DNA of 64,000 nucleotides from the NCBI GenBank assembly GCA_004295055.1, contig SHNJ01000006.1, positions 49,770-113,769 of the forward strand. The letters are read 5' to 3'. Of the stretch, positions 1 through 9,003 are shown one piece after another. The stretch is from Alphaproteobacteria bacterium. GTDB taxonomy: Bacteria; Pseudomonadota; Alphaproteobacteria; SHNJ01. Both the position numbers and the translations under genes were made by a program. Under the pieces are notes generated by a model, which did not search any database, was not told where the DNA came from, and saw only the letters and a list, made by a program, of their open reading frames with translations. The first letter of the stretch is position 1. Each line of letters begins with the position of its first letter.

Positions 1-486
1 TATGTGGCGATTCACACATTTGCGCGCGCCGACGATACGCGGTTCGATCACGCGCTGGATAAAATAAACAGCAAAGATATCACTATTGCTTCGATGGATG
101 GAGAGATATCGAATATCATCGCCTCGGCGGATTTTAAAGACGCGAAATTATTATCCTTGCCTTCCAACGCGTCGCAACCGCAGATTTTGTTGAACGTCGC
201 AACCGGCAAGGCGGATGTTACATTTCAAGACGCCGCGACCGGACAGGATTTTATGAACGCGAATCCCGGCAAGGTGAAAATGGTGCCGGGCGGCGAATTC
301 ATCCGTACTTTCGGCAATACCATTGCCGTCGCCAAAGGGCAGGATGAATTGAAAGATATGCTGAATACCGCGTCGGCGGAATTGTTGCAAAGCGGCGTTG
401 TGGATGGCATTATTAAAAAATATGAAAAATACCCGGGATCTTTCTACCGCGTCGCCAAACCCTATCAGCCGCCTGAAATAAAATAG
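1..486 (+). CDS. Family-3 amino-acid-type solute-binding protein, 3' part
   Basis: The reading frame is open from the first base of the window, so the N-terminus lies outside. The visible 161 codons match the second lobe of periplasmic family-3 (SBP_bac_3) binding proteins. The next gene has the same pattern of segments in the same order, such as FARADD near the start, KADVT in the middle and a final LLQSGVVDGIIKKYEKY-type helix. The two are therefore tandem paralogues. Such proteins capture polar amino acids or related solutes for ABC importers, or act as sensory binding proteins. No permease or ATPase gene is in view, so the substrate cannot be inferred. Confidence 0.75.
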   Translation, partial: YVAIHTFARADDTRFDHALDKINSKDITIASMDGEISNIIASADFKDAKLLSLPSNASQPQILLNVATGKADVTFQDAATGQDFMNANPGKVKMVPGGEFIRTFGNTIAVAKGQDELKDMLNTASAELLQSGVVDGIIKKYEKYPGSFYRVAKPYQPPEIK

Positions 487-497
487 GAAAAAATATC

Positions 498-1382
498 ATG
501 ATGAAACCGCATCTGTTGACGCTCGCTTTGGCGGTGATTATCGCCTGGCTGATGATGCAATCGTTTCAGAGCGTCACGATGAAGCACAGCCGCGGCGCGG
601 AAAATAATGCCTATGAGCGCGTTATCAAATCCGGCACGTTGCGTTGCGCCTATAGTTTATGGGAACCGGCGGTAATGCGCGATCCCAATACCGGCGAAAT
701 GTCCGGCCTGATTTACGATTTCATGCAAGAAGTCGGCAAGGCTCTGAATATCAAGGTGGAATATAATTTGGAAGTGCCATGGGATTCCGTTCCAACCGCC
801 TTAAAAACCAACAAGGCCGATGCGCATTGCGCCGGTATTTGGGCAACCGCCGCGCGCGGCCGGGTGATGGCGTTCAGCAATCCATTATTTTTCTCGCCGG
901 TAGTGGCGTTTGCTCGCGCCGATGATGGGCGGTTCAATTTCAATCTCGATAATATCAACAAGCCCGATATTACTATTGCGATTTCGGATGACGATATTAC
1001 CACTGAAATTTATTCGCATGATTTCCCAAACGCCAAAAAATATGAATTGCCTTTATTCTCGCCTCCCGAAGAATTGTTTTTAGCCATTGCTTCGCGCAAG
1101 GCCGATGTCACCATCAATAATCCATCGCGTTTGCAGACTTTTAATAAAAATAATCCCGATCAAGTTAAAGTCATTCCGAATTACACGCCGTTGCGGATTT
1201 TTCCAAATGTAGTGGCGGTCGATATTCGCGAAGTGGAATTGCAAAATATGTTAAACACAGCCATCGAACAATTATTGAACAGCCGTGCCATGGAAAAAAT
1301 CGCCGCCAAATATAAGGCCAAAGGTTTCGATATGAGTTTCATGGTCCCTGCCAACCGCGGCTATTCGTGGGAGGGACATTGA
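498..1382 (+). CDS. Family-3 solute-binding protein, paralogue of the preceding gene
   Basis: This 294-residue protein has an N-terminal hydrophobic stretch (about residues 5-22) that can act as a signal peptide or membrane anchor. The lobe 1 start is typical (IKSGTLRCAYSLWEPAV, about residues 43-60), and the segment with KADAHCAGIWATA resembles the ligand-binding hinge of the family. It follows its paralogue by 11 bases and probably shares its transcript. A double ATG opens the gene, and the first is used here. The signal region lacks an obvious lipobox. The substrate is unknown and no transporter partner is visible downstream, where a repeat element and a glycosyltransferase gene follow. 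Confidence 0.8.
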   Translation: MMKPHLLTLALAVIIAWLMMQSFQSVTMKHSRGAENNAYERVIKSGTLRCAYSLWEPAVMRDPNTGEMSGLIYDFMQEVGKALNIKVEYNLEVPWDSVPTALKTNKADAHCAGIWATAARGRVMAFSNPLFFSPVVAFARADDGRFNFNLDNINKPDITIAISDDDITTEIYSHDFPNAKKYELPLFSPPEELFLAIASRKADVTINNPSRLQTFNKNNPDQVKVIPNYTPLRIFPNVVAVDIREVELQNMLNTAIEQLLNSRAMEKIAAKYKAKGFDMSFMVPANRGYSWEGH

Positions 1383-1399
1383 TATTATATAATAAGCTA

Positions 1400-1546
1400 C
1401 CCTCCCCTTGAGGGAGGGTCAAAAATGCGATAGCATTTTTGGGGTGGGGACATGATGGTGAATATTACGAATCACTTTATTGTTTAAATAGAAATCCCCA
1501 CCCCAAAATTTCTGACGAAATTTTGCGCCCTCCCTCAAGGGGAGGG
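1400..1546. repeat. Nested palindromic intergenic repeat, copy 1
   Basis: The ends form a perfect 19-bp inverted repeat (1400-1418 with 1528-1546). Inside it is a second inverted pair, GGGGTGGGGA (1441-1450) with TCCCCACCCC (1495-1504). Between the two nested pairs sit two local hairpins: AAAAATGC/GCATTTTT at 1421-1440 and AAAATTTC/GAAATTTT at 1505-1524. The same plan with different hairpin sequences recurs at 7416-7569, so this is a repeat family rather than a simple terminator. It could still end transcription or stabilise RNA ends. Confidence 0.85.
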
Positions 1547-1586
1547 CAGCTAAAAAAGAAAGATCTGCAATTGTTTGGAACAAACC

Positions 1587-2576
1587 ATGCCTAATAAAAT
1601 CCTCGTCATCAAACACTCCGCCCTTGGCGATTTTGTGCTCGCCACCGGGCCGATGAAGGCAATCCGTGCGCATCATCCGAACGCGCATATCACGTTGCTG
1701 ACCACTAAAACATTCGCTGGGTGGGGGCGGGATTGCGGCTGGTTCAACGATGTAATCATCGATTCGCGGCCGCCAATTTCAAAATTCAAACAATGGCTTG
1801 ATTTACGCGCCGATGTGCGTGGGCGCCAATTCGACATGGTGTATGATTTGCAAACATCCAGCCGGACCAATTTGTATTTTTATTTTTGGCAGCCACATAA
1901 GATGCAATGGAATGGCGCGGCAAAATTAGCCTCGCACCCGCATACCAATCCACGCCGTGCGGAAATGCACACTACCGACCGCCACCGCGAACAATTGGCG
2001 CTGTCCGGTATTGCCAATGTACCGCCACCCAATTTGGATTGGATGCGCGCCGATATTTCCAAATTTAATTTGAATCGGCCTTATGTACTTCTCGTTCCGG
2101 GCGGTTCTGCGCACCGGCCGCAAAAACGCTGGCCGGTCGAATACTATATAAAGGCGGTGGAATTTATTAACGCGAACGGAGTCATACCGGTATTGCTGGG
2201 CGCTACCGCCGATTTGGATGTGGTGGAACCGATTGCCGCCGCTTGTCCCTATGCCGTGAACCTTTTGAATAAAACCAATTTTGCCGAAATCGTCGAATTG
2301 GGACGGCATGCCGCCGCCGCCATTGGCAACGATACCGGGCCAATGCATATGGTCGCCCCGACCGGTTGCCCGTCGATTGTGCTGTTTTCCCATGATTCGG
2401 ACCCCGCCCGTTGCGCCCCAAAAGGGCCTGGAACAGGCCAAAATGTTACAATTTTGCGCGAATTTCACTTGAAAGACTTGCAACCAGACGCAGTTCTTGC
2501 CATTCTAGGCCCCTTATTAACTAATAATCAGAGGCACAATGGCGTCCACAGCGCAAGCAGCGCAGCAAACGCGTAA
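1587..2576 (+). CDS. Glycosyltransferase family 9 (heptosyltransferase-like)
   Basis: The product resembles GT9 enzymes, which add heptose or other sugars to lipopolysaccharide core from nucleotide sugars at the cytoplasmic face of the inner membrane. The N-terminus has the family signature [18 protein letters not shown]. The C-terminal half has [17 protein letters not shown] and the donor-site segment [12 protein letters not shown] start at ATG 1587, which gives the canonical N-terminus [11 protein letters not shown]; an upstream in-frame TTG at 1575 is less likely. The 3' end overlaps the proposed thrS start by 38 bases, so the two are likely co-transcribed. The exact sugar acceptor cannot be told. 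Confidence 0.88.
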   Translation: MPNKILVIKHSALGDFVLATGPMKAIRAHHPNAHITLLTTKTFAGWGRDCGWFNDVIIDSRPPISKFKQWLDLRADVRGRQFDMVYDLQTSSRTNLYFYFWQPHKMQWNGAAKLASHPHTNPRRAEMHTTDRHREQLALSGIANVPPPNLDWMRADISKFNLNRPYVLLVPGGSAHRPQKRWPVEYYIKAVEFINANGVIPVLLGATADLDVVEPIAAACPYAVNLLNKTNFAEIVELGRHAAAAIGNDTGPMHMVAPTGCPSIVLFSHDSDPARCAPKGPGTGQNVTILREFHLKDLQPDAVLAILGPLLTNNQRHNGVHSASSAANA

Positions 2577-4506
2577 TATGATTAAAATTACTTTACCCGA
2601 CGGCAATGTTCGGGAATATCCTGCGTCAACCACCGGTTTCGATATTGCGAGTTCCATTTCCAAGTCATTGGCGAAAAACGCCGTGACGATCAAGGTCAAT
2701 GGCGAAATGTGGGATTTGTCCCGCGCGATCGAAAAAGACGCCAAGATTCAAATCATCACCAGAGATTCCGAAGAAGCGCTTGGCGTTATCCGCCACGATT
2801 GCGCGCACATCATGGCCGAAGCGGTGCAGGAATTATTCCCAGACACCCAGGTCACCATCGGCCCCAATGTCGAAAATGGATTTTATTACGATTTCTACCG
2901 CGAAAAACCATTCACCATGGATGATTTTCCAGCCATTGAAAAACGCATGAAGGAAATCGTCGCGCGCGATGAACAAATTGTGCGCGAAGTTTGGGATAGA
3001 AACGAAGCCATTAAATTCTTCGAGAAAAAAGGCGAGAAATTCAAAGCCGAAATTATCCGCGATTTGCCGGAAACCGAAACCATCACTTGCTATCGCCAAG
3101 GAAATTTTATCGATCTTTGCCGTGGTCCGCATATGTCGTCGACATCGAAAACCGGCACGGCATTTAAATTGATGAAGGTTGCCGGCGCATACTGGCGCGG
3201 CGATCACCGCAAAGAACAATTGCAACGTATTTACGCCACCGCCTGGGCGGATCAAAAACAATTGGATGCGCATTTGCACCAATTGGCCGAAGCTGAACGC
3301 CGCGACCACCGCAAATTGGGGCGCGAAATGCAGCTGTTCCACTTGCAGGAAGAAGCGGTGGGCAGCATTTTCTGGCATCCAAAAGGCTGGACCATGTACC
3401 GGATTTTGGAAAATTACATCCGCGACCGGATTACGCCAGCCGGCTATGTCGAGGTTAACACGCCGACTTTGGTCGACCGTTCTTTATGGGAAGCATCCGG
3501 GCACTGGGAAAAATTCCGCGAAAATATGTTTACGATCAATGTCGAGGAAGACAAAATTCTCGCCTTGAAACCGATGAACTGTCCGTGCCATGTGCAGATT
3601 TTCAAGCAAGGCATCAAATCGTACCGCGATCTGCCGCTGCGTATGGCGGAATTCGGTTCTTGCCACCGCAATGAATCTTCCGGTTCGATGCACGGCATTA
3701 TGCGCATCCGCGCCTTTAAACAGGATGACGCGCATATTTTCTGCACACCCGATCAGATTATTTCCGAATCCCAGGCATTCTGTTCTTTGTTGCTGGATGT
3801 TTATAAGGATTTTGGTTTCAACGACGTGCGCGTAAAATTCTCCGACCGTCCGGCAATCCGCGCCGGATCGGATGCGATTTGGGACCGCGCCGAAGCCGCA
3901 TTGAAATCCGCGGTCGAAGCCGCCGGATTGCCATATACGTTGAATCCGGGCGAAGGCGCATTTTACGGGCCGAAACTGGAATTCGTATTGCGCGACGCTA
4001 TTGGCCGCGACTGGCAGTGCGGCACATTGCAAGTCGATTTCGTTTTGCCGGAACGCCTTGATGCCGAATATGTCGGCGAAGACGGGCAAAAACACCGCCC
4101 TGTTATGCTTCATCGCGCGATTTTGGGATCGCTCGAACGCTTCATCGGTATTTTGATCGAGCAATATGCGGGCCGTTTGCCGTTGTGGCTGGCCCCAACT
4201 CAAATTGTGATTGCAACCATCGTATCGGATGCCGATCATTTTGCCGAAGAAATCGAAGGCAAATTGTTCAAAATGGGCATGCGCGCCGAAGCGGATTTGC
4301 GTAACGAATCGATCAATTACAAAGTGCGCGAACATTCCTTGGCCAAGGTGCCGGTGATGTTGGTGCTTGGCAAGCGCGAGGCGATGGAACGCAAAGTCAC
4401 CATCCGTTATCTTGGCGGCGATGGCCAGGATAAGCAAGAAACCCTTGGCGTTGATGAGGCATTGGATAAATTGAAATCCCTTGCCGTTCCGCCGCACAAG
4501 AAATAG
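2539..4506 (+). CDS. thrS: Threonyl-tRNA synthetase
   Basis: This cytoplasmic enzyme charges tRNA-Thr with threonine. The 655-residue length is normal. Domain order is an N-terminal TGS domain ([12 protein letters not shown] near residue 15), an editing domain with [10 protein letters not shown], a class II catalytic core with the zinc and active-site segments [10 protein letters not shown] and [17 protein letters not shown], and the C-terminal anticodon-binding domain ([14 protein letters not shown] onward). The start at 2539 is preceded by AGAGG at a good distance. A second ATG at 2578 (MIKITLPDG) would be family-typical but lacks a visible ribosome binding site. The gene stands ahead of infC, the arrangement seen in many bacteria. 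Confidence 0.97.
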   Translation: MASTAQAAQQTRNMIKITLPDGNVREYPASTTGFDIASSISKSLAKNAVTIKVNGEMWDLSRAIEKDAKIQIITRDSEEALGVIRHDCAHIMAEAVQELFPDTQVTIGPNVENGFYYDFYREKPFTMDDFPAIEKRMKEIVARDEQIVREVWDRNEAIKFFEKKGEKFKAEIIRDLPETETITCYRQGNFIDLCRGPHMSSTSKTGTAFKLMKVAGAYWRGDHRKEQLQRIYATAWADQKQLDAHLHQLAEAERRDHRKLGREMQLFHLQEEAVGSIFWHPKGWTMYRILENYIRDRITPAGYVEVNTPTLVDRSLWEASGHWEKFRENMFTINVEEDKILALKPMNCPCHVQIFKQGIKSYRDLPLRMAEFGSCHRNESSGSMHGIMRIRAFKQDDAHIFCTPDQIISESQAFCSLLLDVYKDFGFNDVRVKFSDRPAIRAGSDAIWDRAEAALKSAVEAAGLPYTLNPGEGAFYGPKLEFVLRDAIGRDWQCGTLQVDFVLPERLDAEYVGEDGQKHRPVMLHRAILGSLERFIGILIEQYAGRLPLWLAPTQIVIATIVSDADHFAEEIEGKLFKMGMRAEADLRNESINYKVREHSLAKVPVMLVLGKREAMERKVTIRYLGGDGQDKQETLGVDEALDKLKSLAVPPHKK

Positions 4507-4511
4507 GTTCC

Positions 4512-4583
4512 AGGTTTCAGGTATCGGGTGTCAGGTTAAAAAATATCTGATGCCTGGCACCTGATACCCGGCGCCTGAAACCT
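4512..4583. repeat. Imperfect inverted repeat between thrS and infC
   Basis: AGGTTTCAGG at 4512-4521 pairs with CCTGAAACCT at 4574-4583. The inner bases are variants of a CAGGTATCGGGTGTCAGG theme in opposite orientation, giving an imperfect hairpin of roughly 30 bp per arm around an AT-rich loop. It lies immediately before the infC ribosome binding site. It may be a dispersed repeat, or it may be part of an infC leader structure. Confidence 0.6.
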
Positions 4584-4601
4584 AACCTATGGAGACTGAC
4601 G

Positions 4602-5282
4602 ATCAATAAACCACCTTTTCAAAACCGTCCTTATCGCCCCGCTGGAACCGGCGGCGGCCCACGTCCACCGGGATCCGGATTTTCCGGCCCACGCCCCAAT
4701 TCATCGGGCCCACGTCCGCCGCGATTCAATCGCGAGGAAGAAGGCAACAGGGATCGCGATGGCGGCAAGGATGACGGTTACCGCATCAATGGACGCATTC
4801 GCGCTCCGGAAGTACGCTTGATCGGGCCTGAAGGCGAAATGATCGGTGTTTTATCGTCCCGCGATGCGGTGTTAAAGGCGCAGGAATTTGGTTTAGACCT
4901 GGTTGAAATTTCGCCGAACGCGAATCCGCCGGTCTGTAAAATCATGGATTTCGGCAAGTTCAAATACGAAGAACAGAAAAAGAAAAAAGAAGCCAAGAAG
5001 AAACAGAAAGTCATTGAGATCAAGGAAATGAAATTGCGGCCGCAAATCGATCCGCACGATCTTGAAATCAAAATCAAGCATATGCGCGAATTTTTGGGCG
5101 AAGGCGACAAGGTAAAAGTATCGATGCGTCTGCGCGGCCGCGAGGCGGCGGCGAACGCGAAACTGGCCCAGGCGGTATTCGCCAAAATTCAAACCGATCT
5201 TGCCGGCATCGGCAAAGCCGAATCCGAACCTAAATCCGAAATGGGCGGCATGATCGTGATGATGGTCGTTCCGGAAAAATAA
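4602..5282 (+). CDS. infC: Translation initiation factor IF-3, with a proposed ATC start
   Basis: IF-3 binds the 30S subunit and rejects wrong initiation codons. The conserved protein begins YRINGRIRAPEVRLI and ends GGMIVMMVVPEK. Its coding frame is open far upstream of the first TTG (4818), which would cut off the conserved N-domain start. In frame at 4602 is ATC AAT AAA, preceded by GGAGA (4591-4595) with a six-base gap, and no better start codon exists. Non-canonical AUU/AUC starts are known for infC, where IF-3 represses its own synthesis. This start gives 226 residues, including an extra N-terminal segment of about 55 residues rich in Pro, Gly and Arg. A Lys-rich linker separates the N and C domains as usual. 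Confidence 0.9.
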   Translation: MNKPPFQNRPYRPAGTGGGPRPPGSGFSGPRPNSSGPRPPRFNREEEGNRDRDGGKDDGYRINGRIRAPEVRLIGPEGEMIGVLSSRDAVLKAQEFGLDLVEISPNANPPVCKIMDFGKFKYEEQKKKKEAKKKQKVIEIKEMKLRPQIDPHDLEIKIKHMREFLGEGDKVKVSMRLRGREAAANAKLAQAVFAKIQTDLAGIGKAESEPKSEMGGMIVMMVVPEK

Positions 5283-5289
5283 TCCTGGC

Positions 5290-5655
5290 TTAGACTTTCA
5301 ACAAATCCAGCAATGTCGATTGGGTGGATTGCGCCGAGCCTAGGTTTTTGTACAGCGCCAGTTTCGATTGATCGCTGGGCGATGCGAAGGCGGCGAGATC
5401 CGCCGATTCCTGCGCCGGTAAATATTGCGCTTGCAATAAATCCTGCACCGCATATTGCGCGCTTTGCGGGTTGAATAACGCCGCGCGGCTTAATGTTTGA
5501 TTGGCTTGCGAGATTTTAAATGTGTCCGCGGATTTTTTCTGCAATTCGCGTTCGGCGGCGAAATCGTCCTGTGTTGGCGCAATTTTGCTCACCACCGATT
5601 GGACAGGCTTGGAATTGTATAAATTCAACGCGGAAAAGGGCGCGATATTGGTCAT
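5290..5655 (-). CDS. Hypothetical protein, 121 aa
   Basis: I do not recognise this protein. It is Ala-, Gln- and Ser-rich, with no signal peptide or membrane segment, and looks mostly helical (segments such as DFAAERELQKKSADTFKISQANQ). The start ATG at 5655 is preceded on the minus strand by GGGGAG at about eight bases, which supports translation. It stands convergent to infC, with only seven bases between the two stop codons, and codon use is like the neighbouring backbone genes. Confidence 0.6.
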   Translation of the reverse strand: MTNIAPFSALNLYNSKPVQSVVSKIAPTQDDFAAERELQKKSADTFKISQANQTLSRAALFNPQSAQYAVQDLLQAQYLPAQESADLAAFASPSDQSKLALYKNLGSAQSTQSTLLDLLKV

Positions 5656-5765
5656 TCATACTCCCCGGCATTCTTATTATTATTTATTCTTTTATTATAC
5701 GCCAAAGAGTTAAAGATTTGGCTAAAACCAAACACCCAATAACACGTTGATTTTTATAGAATTTA

Positions 5766-6506
5766 TTAGGCGCTGCGGTCTGGCCGTCCATTGGGGCCTT
5801 TGCCTCTGAACACAGCGACCAATGCGGCATGATCCGCAAAACGCAATCCACGCGGACTGGCGGGTGTTGATGCTGCCGCTGGTTTTAGCGGTTTTGGTTC
5901 CATGGCATAGGTTATCGTCAGTCTTCGGTGAGTCGAAGTTTCGCCGGATGTCAAATTTGGATCAACCCGCCTATTTGGTCGATGAATGACTTGGCGCGCT
6001 TTTGCACTGGATAGGCGTACCAATGCAGCCAATTCTGAAACATCGGCATCCAAAATATTCAGGGAATTTAACCGTTCTAATAATTCATTGCGCGTGGCTG
6101 GAACGCCGGGTTCGGTTAAATGTTCCCGCAACTCCGCCCTGCTAAAATTTTCAATAATGCTTTCGGCAGAATCGGAAGGCGCATAACCGATATGCAGAGA
6201 ATCGTCATCCATATGAATCTGATCTGTGGAAGCTGAAGGTGCGTCGGTAAGATATTCCTTGGCCAAATTCCATGGATCTTGATTGTGATCCAGCCTGTTT
6301 CGCTCCATAACCCCAAATTGGATTTTTCCATCATGGTCTATATAGATGACCTGAATGTCCCGGTCCTGGGGATTGTCGTGGGTTAACAGCCAGCCGCATA
6401 TTGATTTGGTTTGTTTGTTCCAGCGGATCACAGGGCTGAATCCCAGATCATCCAGGTAGCCTGTTTCCTTGCTTTGCAACATAGCGATACTGTTTTGGCG
6501 GCTCAT
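5766..6506 (-). CDS. Hypothetical protein, 246 aa
   Basis: The product is not recognised. The N-terminal third contains a compact, strand-rich part (SICGWLLTHDNPQDRDIQV then VIYIDHDGKIQFGVMERN) that looks like a small globular domain. The middle is acidic, with an HTH-sized helical segment around ATRNELLERLNSLNI. The last 60 residues are Pro/Ala/Arg-rich and probably disordered. The start at 6506 has GAGAG upstream on the minus strand. No catalytic motif is visible. Confidence 0.6.
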   Translation of the reverse strand: MSRQNSIAMLQSKETGYLDDLGFSPVIRWNKQTKSICGWLLTHDNPQDRDIQVIYIDHDGKIQFGVMERNRLDHNQDPWNLAKEYLTDAPSASTDQIHMDDDSLHIGYAPSDSAESIIENFSRAELREHLTEPGVPATRNELLERLNSLNILDADVSELAALVRLSSAKARQVIHRPNRRVDPNLTSGETSTHRRLTITYAMEPKPLKPAAASTPASPRGLRFADHAALVAVFRGKGPNGRPDRSA

Positions 6507-6811
6507 TTATTCTCTCACCCTTATTCCATTTATATATTTGATATTTAATGATATTTTCTCCATAAGGAGTATATATATTTCTTTACAGGAAATATAAGTC
6601 ATTTATAAAGATATATCAAGAAATATTAACGATATAACAGCATAACAAGGTCAAAAACCGAAATGGGGCGAAATCGTATTTATTTGCATTTTCAAGGATT
6701 TCTGCTATAAACCCGCTTTCCGCGCCGATTTGTGCAGATGGGCTGCCCGGCCGGAAATAAGTTAATTAAGGCAGGTCGGCGCCTCGGCGCCGCCACAATA
6801 AGGAGAATGAA
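6507..6811. other. Intergenic leader region of rpmI-rplT
   Basis: The left half is very AT-rich and may hold the promoter of the leftward hypothetical gene. The right half holds the probable rpmI promoter (6684-6711). It is followed by about 100 bases of untranslated leader with a GC-rich stretch (GGCGCCTCGGCGCC near 6780) and then AAGGAG before the rpmI start. Leaders of ribosomal protein operons are often regulatory, but I see no well-formed known element. Confidence 0.5.
6684..6711 (+). promoter_or_regulatory. Candidate sigma-70 promoter for rpmI-rplT
   Basis: TTGCAT (6684-6689) and TATAAA (6706-6711) are separated by 16 bases. The -10 box is good and the -35 box is weak. It lies about 100 bases upstream of rpmI. 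Confidence 0.45.
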
Positions 6812-7021
6812 ATGCCCAAATTAAAGACCAAGAGTGGTCTGAAACGCCGTTTTCGCGTATCAGCCAATGGAAAAGTCAAAACCGCACAAGTAGGCAAACG
6901 TCACGGCATGCGCAAACGCTCGCGCCGGATGAAACGCAATGCACGCGGCACGGAAGTATTGAAAACTCCGGGCGTAAAAGTGTTCTTGCGCATGGCGCCG
7001 TACATCAAGCATTTGCAATAG
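6812..7021 (+). CDS. rpmI: 50S ribosomal protein L35
   Basis: The product is a small, very basic component of the large ribosomal subunit. The 69-residue protein begins [20 protein letters not shown] and has the conserved [16 protein letters not shown] region. AAGGAG stands at the right distance before the ATG. The gene is followed by rplT after 30 bases, forming the standard rpmI-rplT pair. Confidence 0.97.
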   Translation: MPKLKTKSGLKRRFRVSANGKVKTAQVGKRHGMRKRSRRMKRNARGTEVLKTPGVKVFLRMAPYIKHLQ

Positions 7022-7051
7022 CGCCTAACCGAAATTTAAAGGAGATTTTCC

Positions 7052-7408
7052 ATGACACGTTCTTTGCCAAAAGTCGCATCGCGTATGCGCCGCAAAAAAG
7101 TTTTAAAACGCGCCAAAGGTTATTATGGCCGTAAGAAAAATACCATCAAAGCAGCACGCCAGCAGGTTGAAAAATCCGGCCAGTATGCCTATAACGACCG
7201 CCGTTTGAAAAAACGCGACTTCCGCGCCTTGTGGATCGCGCGTATCAACGCCGGTTGCCGCGAATTGGGCTTTACCTATGGCCGCTTGATCGATGGTTTG
7301 AAAAAATCCGGTATCGAAGTAAACCGCAAAATGCTGGCTGAAATGGCCGTGCATAATCCAGCGGCGTTTAAATCGGTTGTGGATCAGGCCAAAACCGCTT
7401 CTAAGTAA
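7052..7408 (+). CDS. rplT: 50S ribosomal protein L20
   Basis: L20 binds 23S rRNA early in large-subunit assembly. The 118-residue length is normal. Conserved parts are the basic N-terminus ending in [10 protein letters not shown], the middle [18 protein letters not shown], and a C-terminal [23 protein letters not shown] precedes the start. In some bacteria L20 represses this operon by binding the leader RNA; whether that happens here is not visible. Confidence 0.97.
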   Translation: MTRSLPKVASRMRRKKVLKRAKGYYGRKKNTIKAARQQVEKSGQYAYNDRRLKKRDFRALWIARINAGCRELGFTYGRLIDGLKKSGIEVNRKMLAEMAVHNPAAFKSVVDQAKTASK

Positions 7409-7415
7409 AAATCTT

Positions 7416-7569
7416 CCTCCCCCTTGTGGGGAGGATAGATATTCTTAGCCGCGAAGCGGATTAGAATATCTTGGTGGGGGTATTCCTGATGATGGACTCT
7501 TACCCCCACCCAAGTTAAACTAAATTGCTTTGCAATTAAGTTTAACTATCCCTCCCCACAAGGGGGAGG
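7416..7569. repeat. Nested palindromic intergenic repeat, copy 2
   Basis: A perfect 19-bp inverted repeat bounds the element (7416-7434 with 7551-7569). Inside is TTGGTGGGGGTA (7471-7482) against TACCCCCACC (7501-7510). The two flanks between these pairs are local hairpins: GATATTCT/AGAATATC at 7438-7470, and a near-perfect dyad of AGTTAAAC against GTTTAACT at 7514-7547. The architecture equals the element at 1400-1546 while the hairpin sequences differ. It separates rplT from pheS. Confidence 0.85.
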
Positions 7570-7591
7570 GAAAAAAGAGCGATAGTTGATA

Positions 7592-8671
7592 ATGTCCGAT
7601 TATACCTCCCTGAAAAACGAATTGGTTGCCGCAATTAACAATGCGGCCGATCTGGCGCAGCTTGAGAATATTCGCGTTAATGAGCTTGGCAAAAAAGGCC
7701 GACTGGCCGAAGCGATGAGCGGCCTTGGCAAAATGTCGCCCGACGAACGCAAAAAAGTCGGCGCCGAATTGAATGTCGTCAAGCAAGAAATCAACGATGC
7801 GTTTGCCGCGCGCAAATCGACATTGGAACAAGGCGCGTTGACCGCAAAATTGGCATCTGAAAAAATTGATATTACTTTGCCTGCGCCAACAGCCGCGCCG
7901 GGGAAAATTCATCCTATCGCCCAGGTAATCGATGAGGTTACCGCCATCTTTGCCGCGCAAGGATTTGTTGTGGCGGAAGGCCCGGATATCGATACGCAAG
8001 ATAATAATTTTACCGCGCTGAATATTCCAGAATCGCATCCGGCGCGGCAAATGCACGATACGTTTTATTTGAACGCTAAGGATGAAAAGGGTTTGGATTT
8101 ATTGCTGCGCACGCATACATCGACCGTGCAAATCCGCACCATGACCAAGCAAAAACCGCCCTTGCGCATTCTGGCGCCTGGCCGCACATTCCGCAGCGAT
8201 TCCGATATGACCCACACACCGATGTTCCACCAGATCGAAGGCTTTGTGGTGGATGAATCGACGCATTTCGGCCATTTAAAGGGCTGTTTAATCGAATTCG
8301 TGCGCGCGTTTTTCGAATTATCGGATGTGCCGGTGCGTTTTCGCCCATCGTTTTTCCCATTCACCGAACCGTCGGCGGAAATGGATATCGGCTGCTCGCG
8401 CAAGGATGGCGGATTGAAAATTGGCGCTGGCGATTCGTGGCTTGAAATTCTGGGATGCGGCATGATTCATCCAAAAGTTTTGGAAAATTGCGGCATTGAT
8501 TCCAAAAAATACCAAGGTTTCGCGTTCGGCATGGGCGTCGAACGGTTGGCGATGTTGAAATACGGCATCCCCGATTTGCGCAGCTTTTTTGGCGGCGATT
8601 CGCGTTGGCTGGATCATTATGGATTTTCCGCGCTCGACGTGCCTTCAATGGCTGGGGGGTTATCGCGATGA
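7592..8671 (+). CDS. pheS: Phenylalanyl-tRNA synthetase alpha subunit
   Basis: This is the catalytic subunit of the alpha2-beta2 enzyme that charges tRNA-Phe. The N-terminal coiled-coil domain (about residues 1-90) is followed by the class II core. Visible are the motif 2 region ([20 protein letters not shown]) and the C-terminal [20 protein letters not shown] with motif 3. I start at ATG 7592, giving [11 protein letters not shown]; an in-frame TTG lies two codons upstream. The stop overlaps the start of the next small gene (ATGA), which points to translational coupling. Confidence 0.96.
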   Translation: MSDYTSLKNELVAAINNAADLAQLENIRVNELGKKGRLAEAMSGLGKMSPDERKKVGAELNVVKQEINDAFAARKSTLEQGALTAKLASEKIDITLPAPTAAPGKIHPIAQVIDEVTAIFAAQGFVVAEGPDIDTQDNNFTALNIPESHPARQMHDTFYLNAKDEKGLDLLLRTHTSTVQIRTMTKQKPPLRILAPGRTFRSDSDMTHTPMFHQIEGFVVDESTHFGHLKGCLIEFVRAFFELSDVPVRFRPSFFPFTEPSAEMDIGCSRKDGGLKIGAGDSWLEILGCGMIHPKVLENCGIDSKKYQGFAFGMGVERLAMLKYGIPDLRSFFGGDSRWLDHYGFSALDVPSMAGGLSR

Positions 8672-9003
8672 AACTGACCGATTTATCAAAGGGCACGGTT
8701 GACACAATTGCACGCCTATTGTGCATGGGCAATAAGGGATTGCATGAAGGGGTGAATGTCGCTTTGTCGCAAATTGCTACGATTCGCTCTTTGCCAAAGC
8801 CAGAACAAGAGGAAATCCGTAAAGATCTTATTTCGGCAATTATGTTGATTGCCAATTGGGAAGGAAACTTGCTGGAAATGAATTTGGAAAAACGGCGCGC
8901 CGTTTTTCGCGCCTTGCCGGATTTTATTGCGGTCGAGAAAGGCCGCAAGCAAGTATTGCGCGCTATGTGGGATCAATATAGCCGGCAGGAGATTGCGATA
9001 TGA
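8668..9003 (+). CDS. Hypothetical protein inserted between pheS and pheT, 111 aa
   Basis: The gene begins with the ATGA that also holds the pheS stop and ends with the ATGA where pheT starts (9000), so it is translationally coupled on both sides. The product ([18 protein letters not shown]...) appears all-helical, without signal peptide or membrane segment. I recognise no domain. pheS and pheT are usually direct neighbours, so this is an unusual insertion into a very conserved pair. Codon use matches the neighbours. An upstream in-frame start would overlap pheS by 67 bases and is unlikely. Confidence 0.75.
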   Translation: MKLTDLSKGTVDTIARLLCMGNKGLHEGVNVALSQIATIRSLPKPEQEEIRKDLISAIMLIANWEGNLLEMNLEKRRAVFRALPDFIAVEKGRKQVLRAMWDQYSRQEIAI

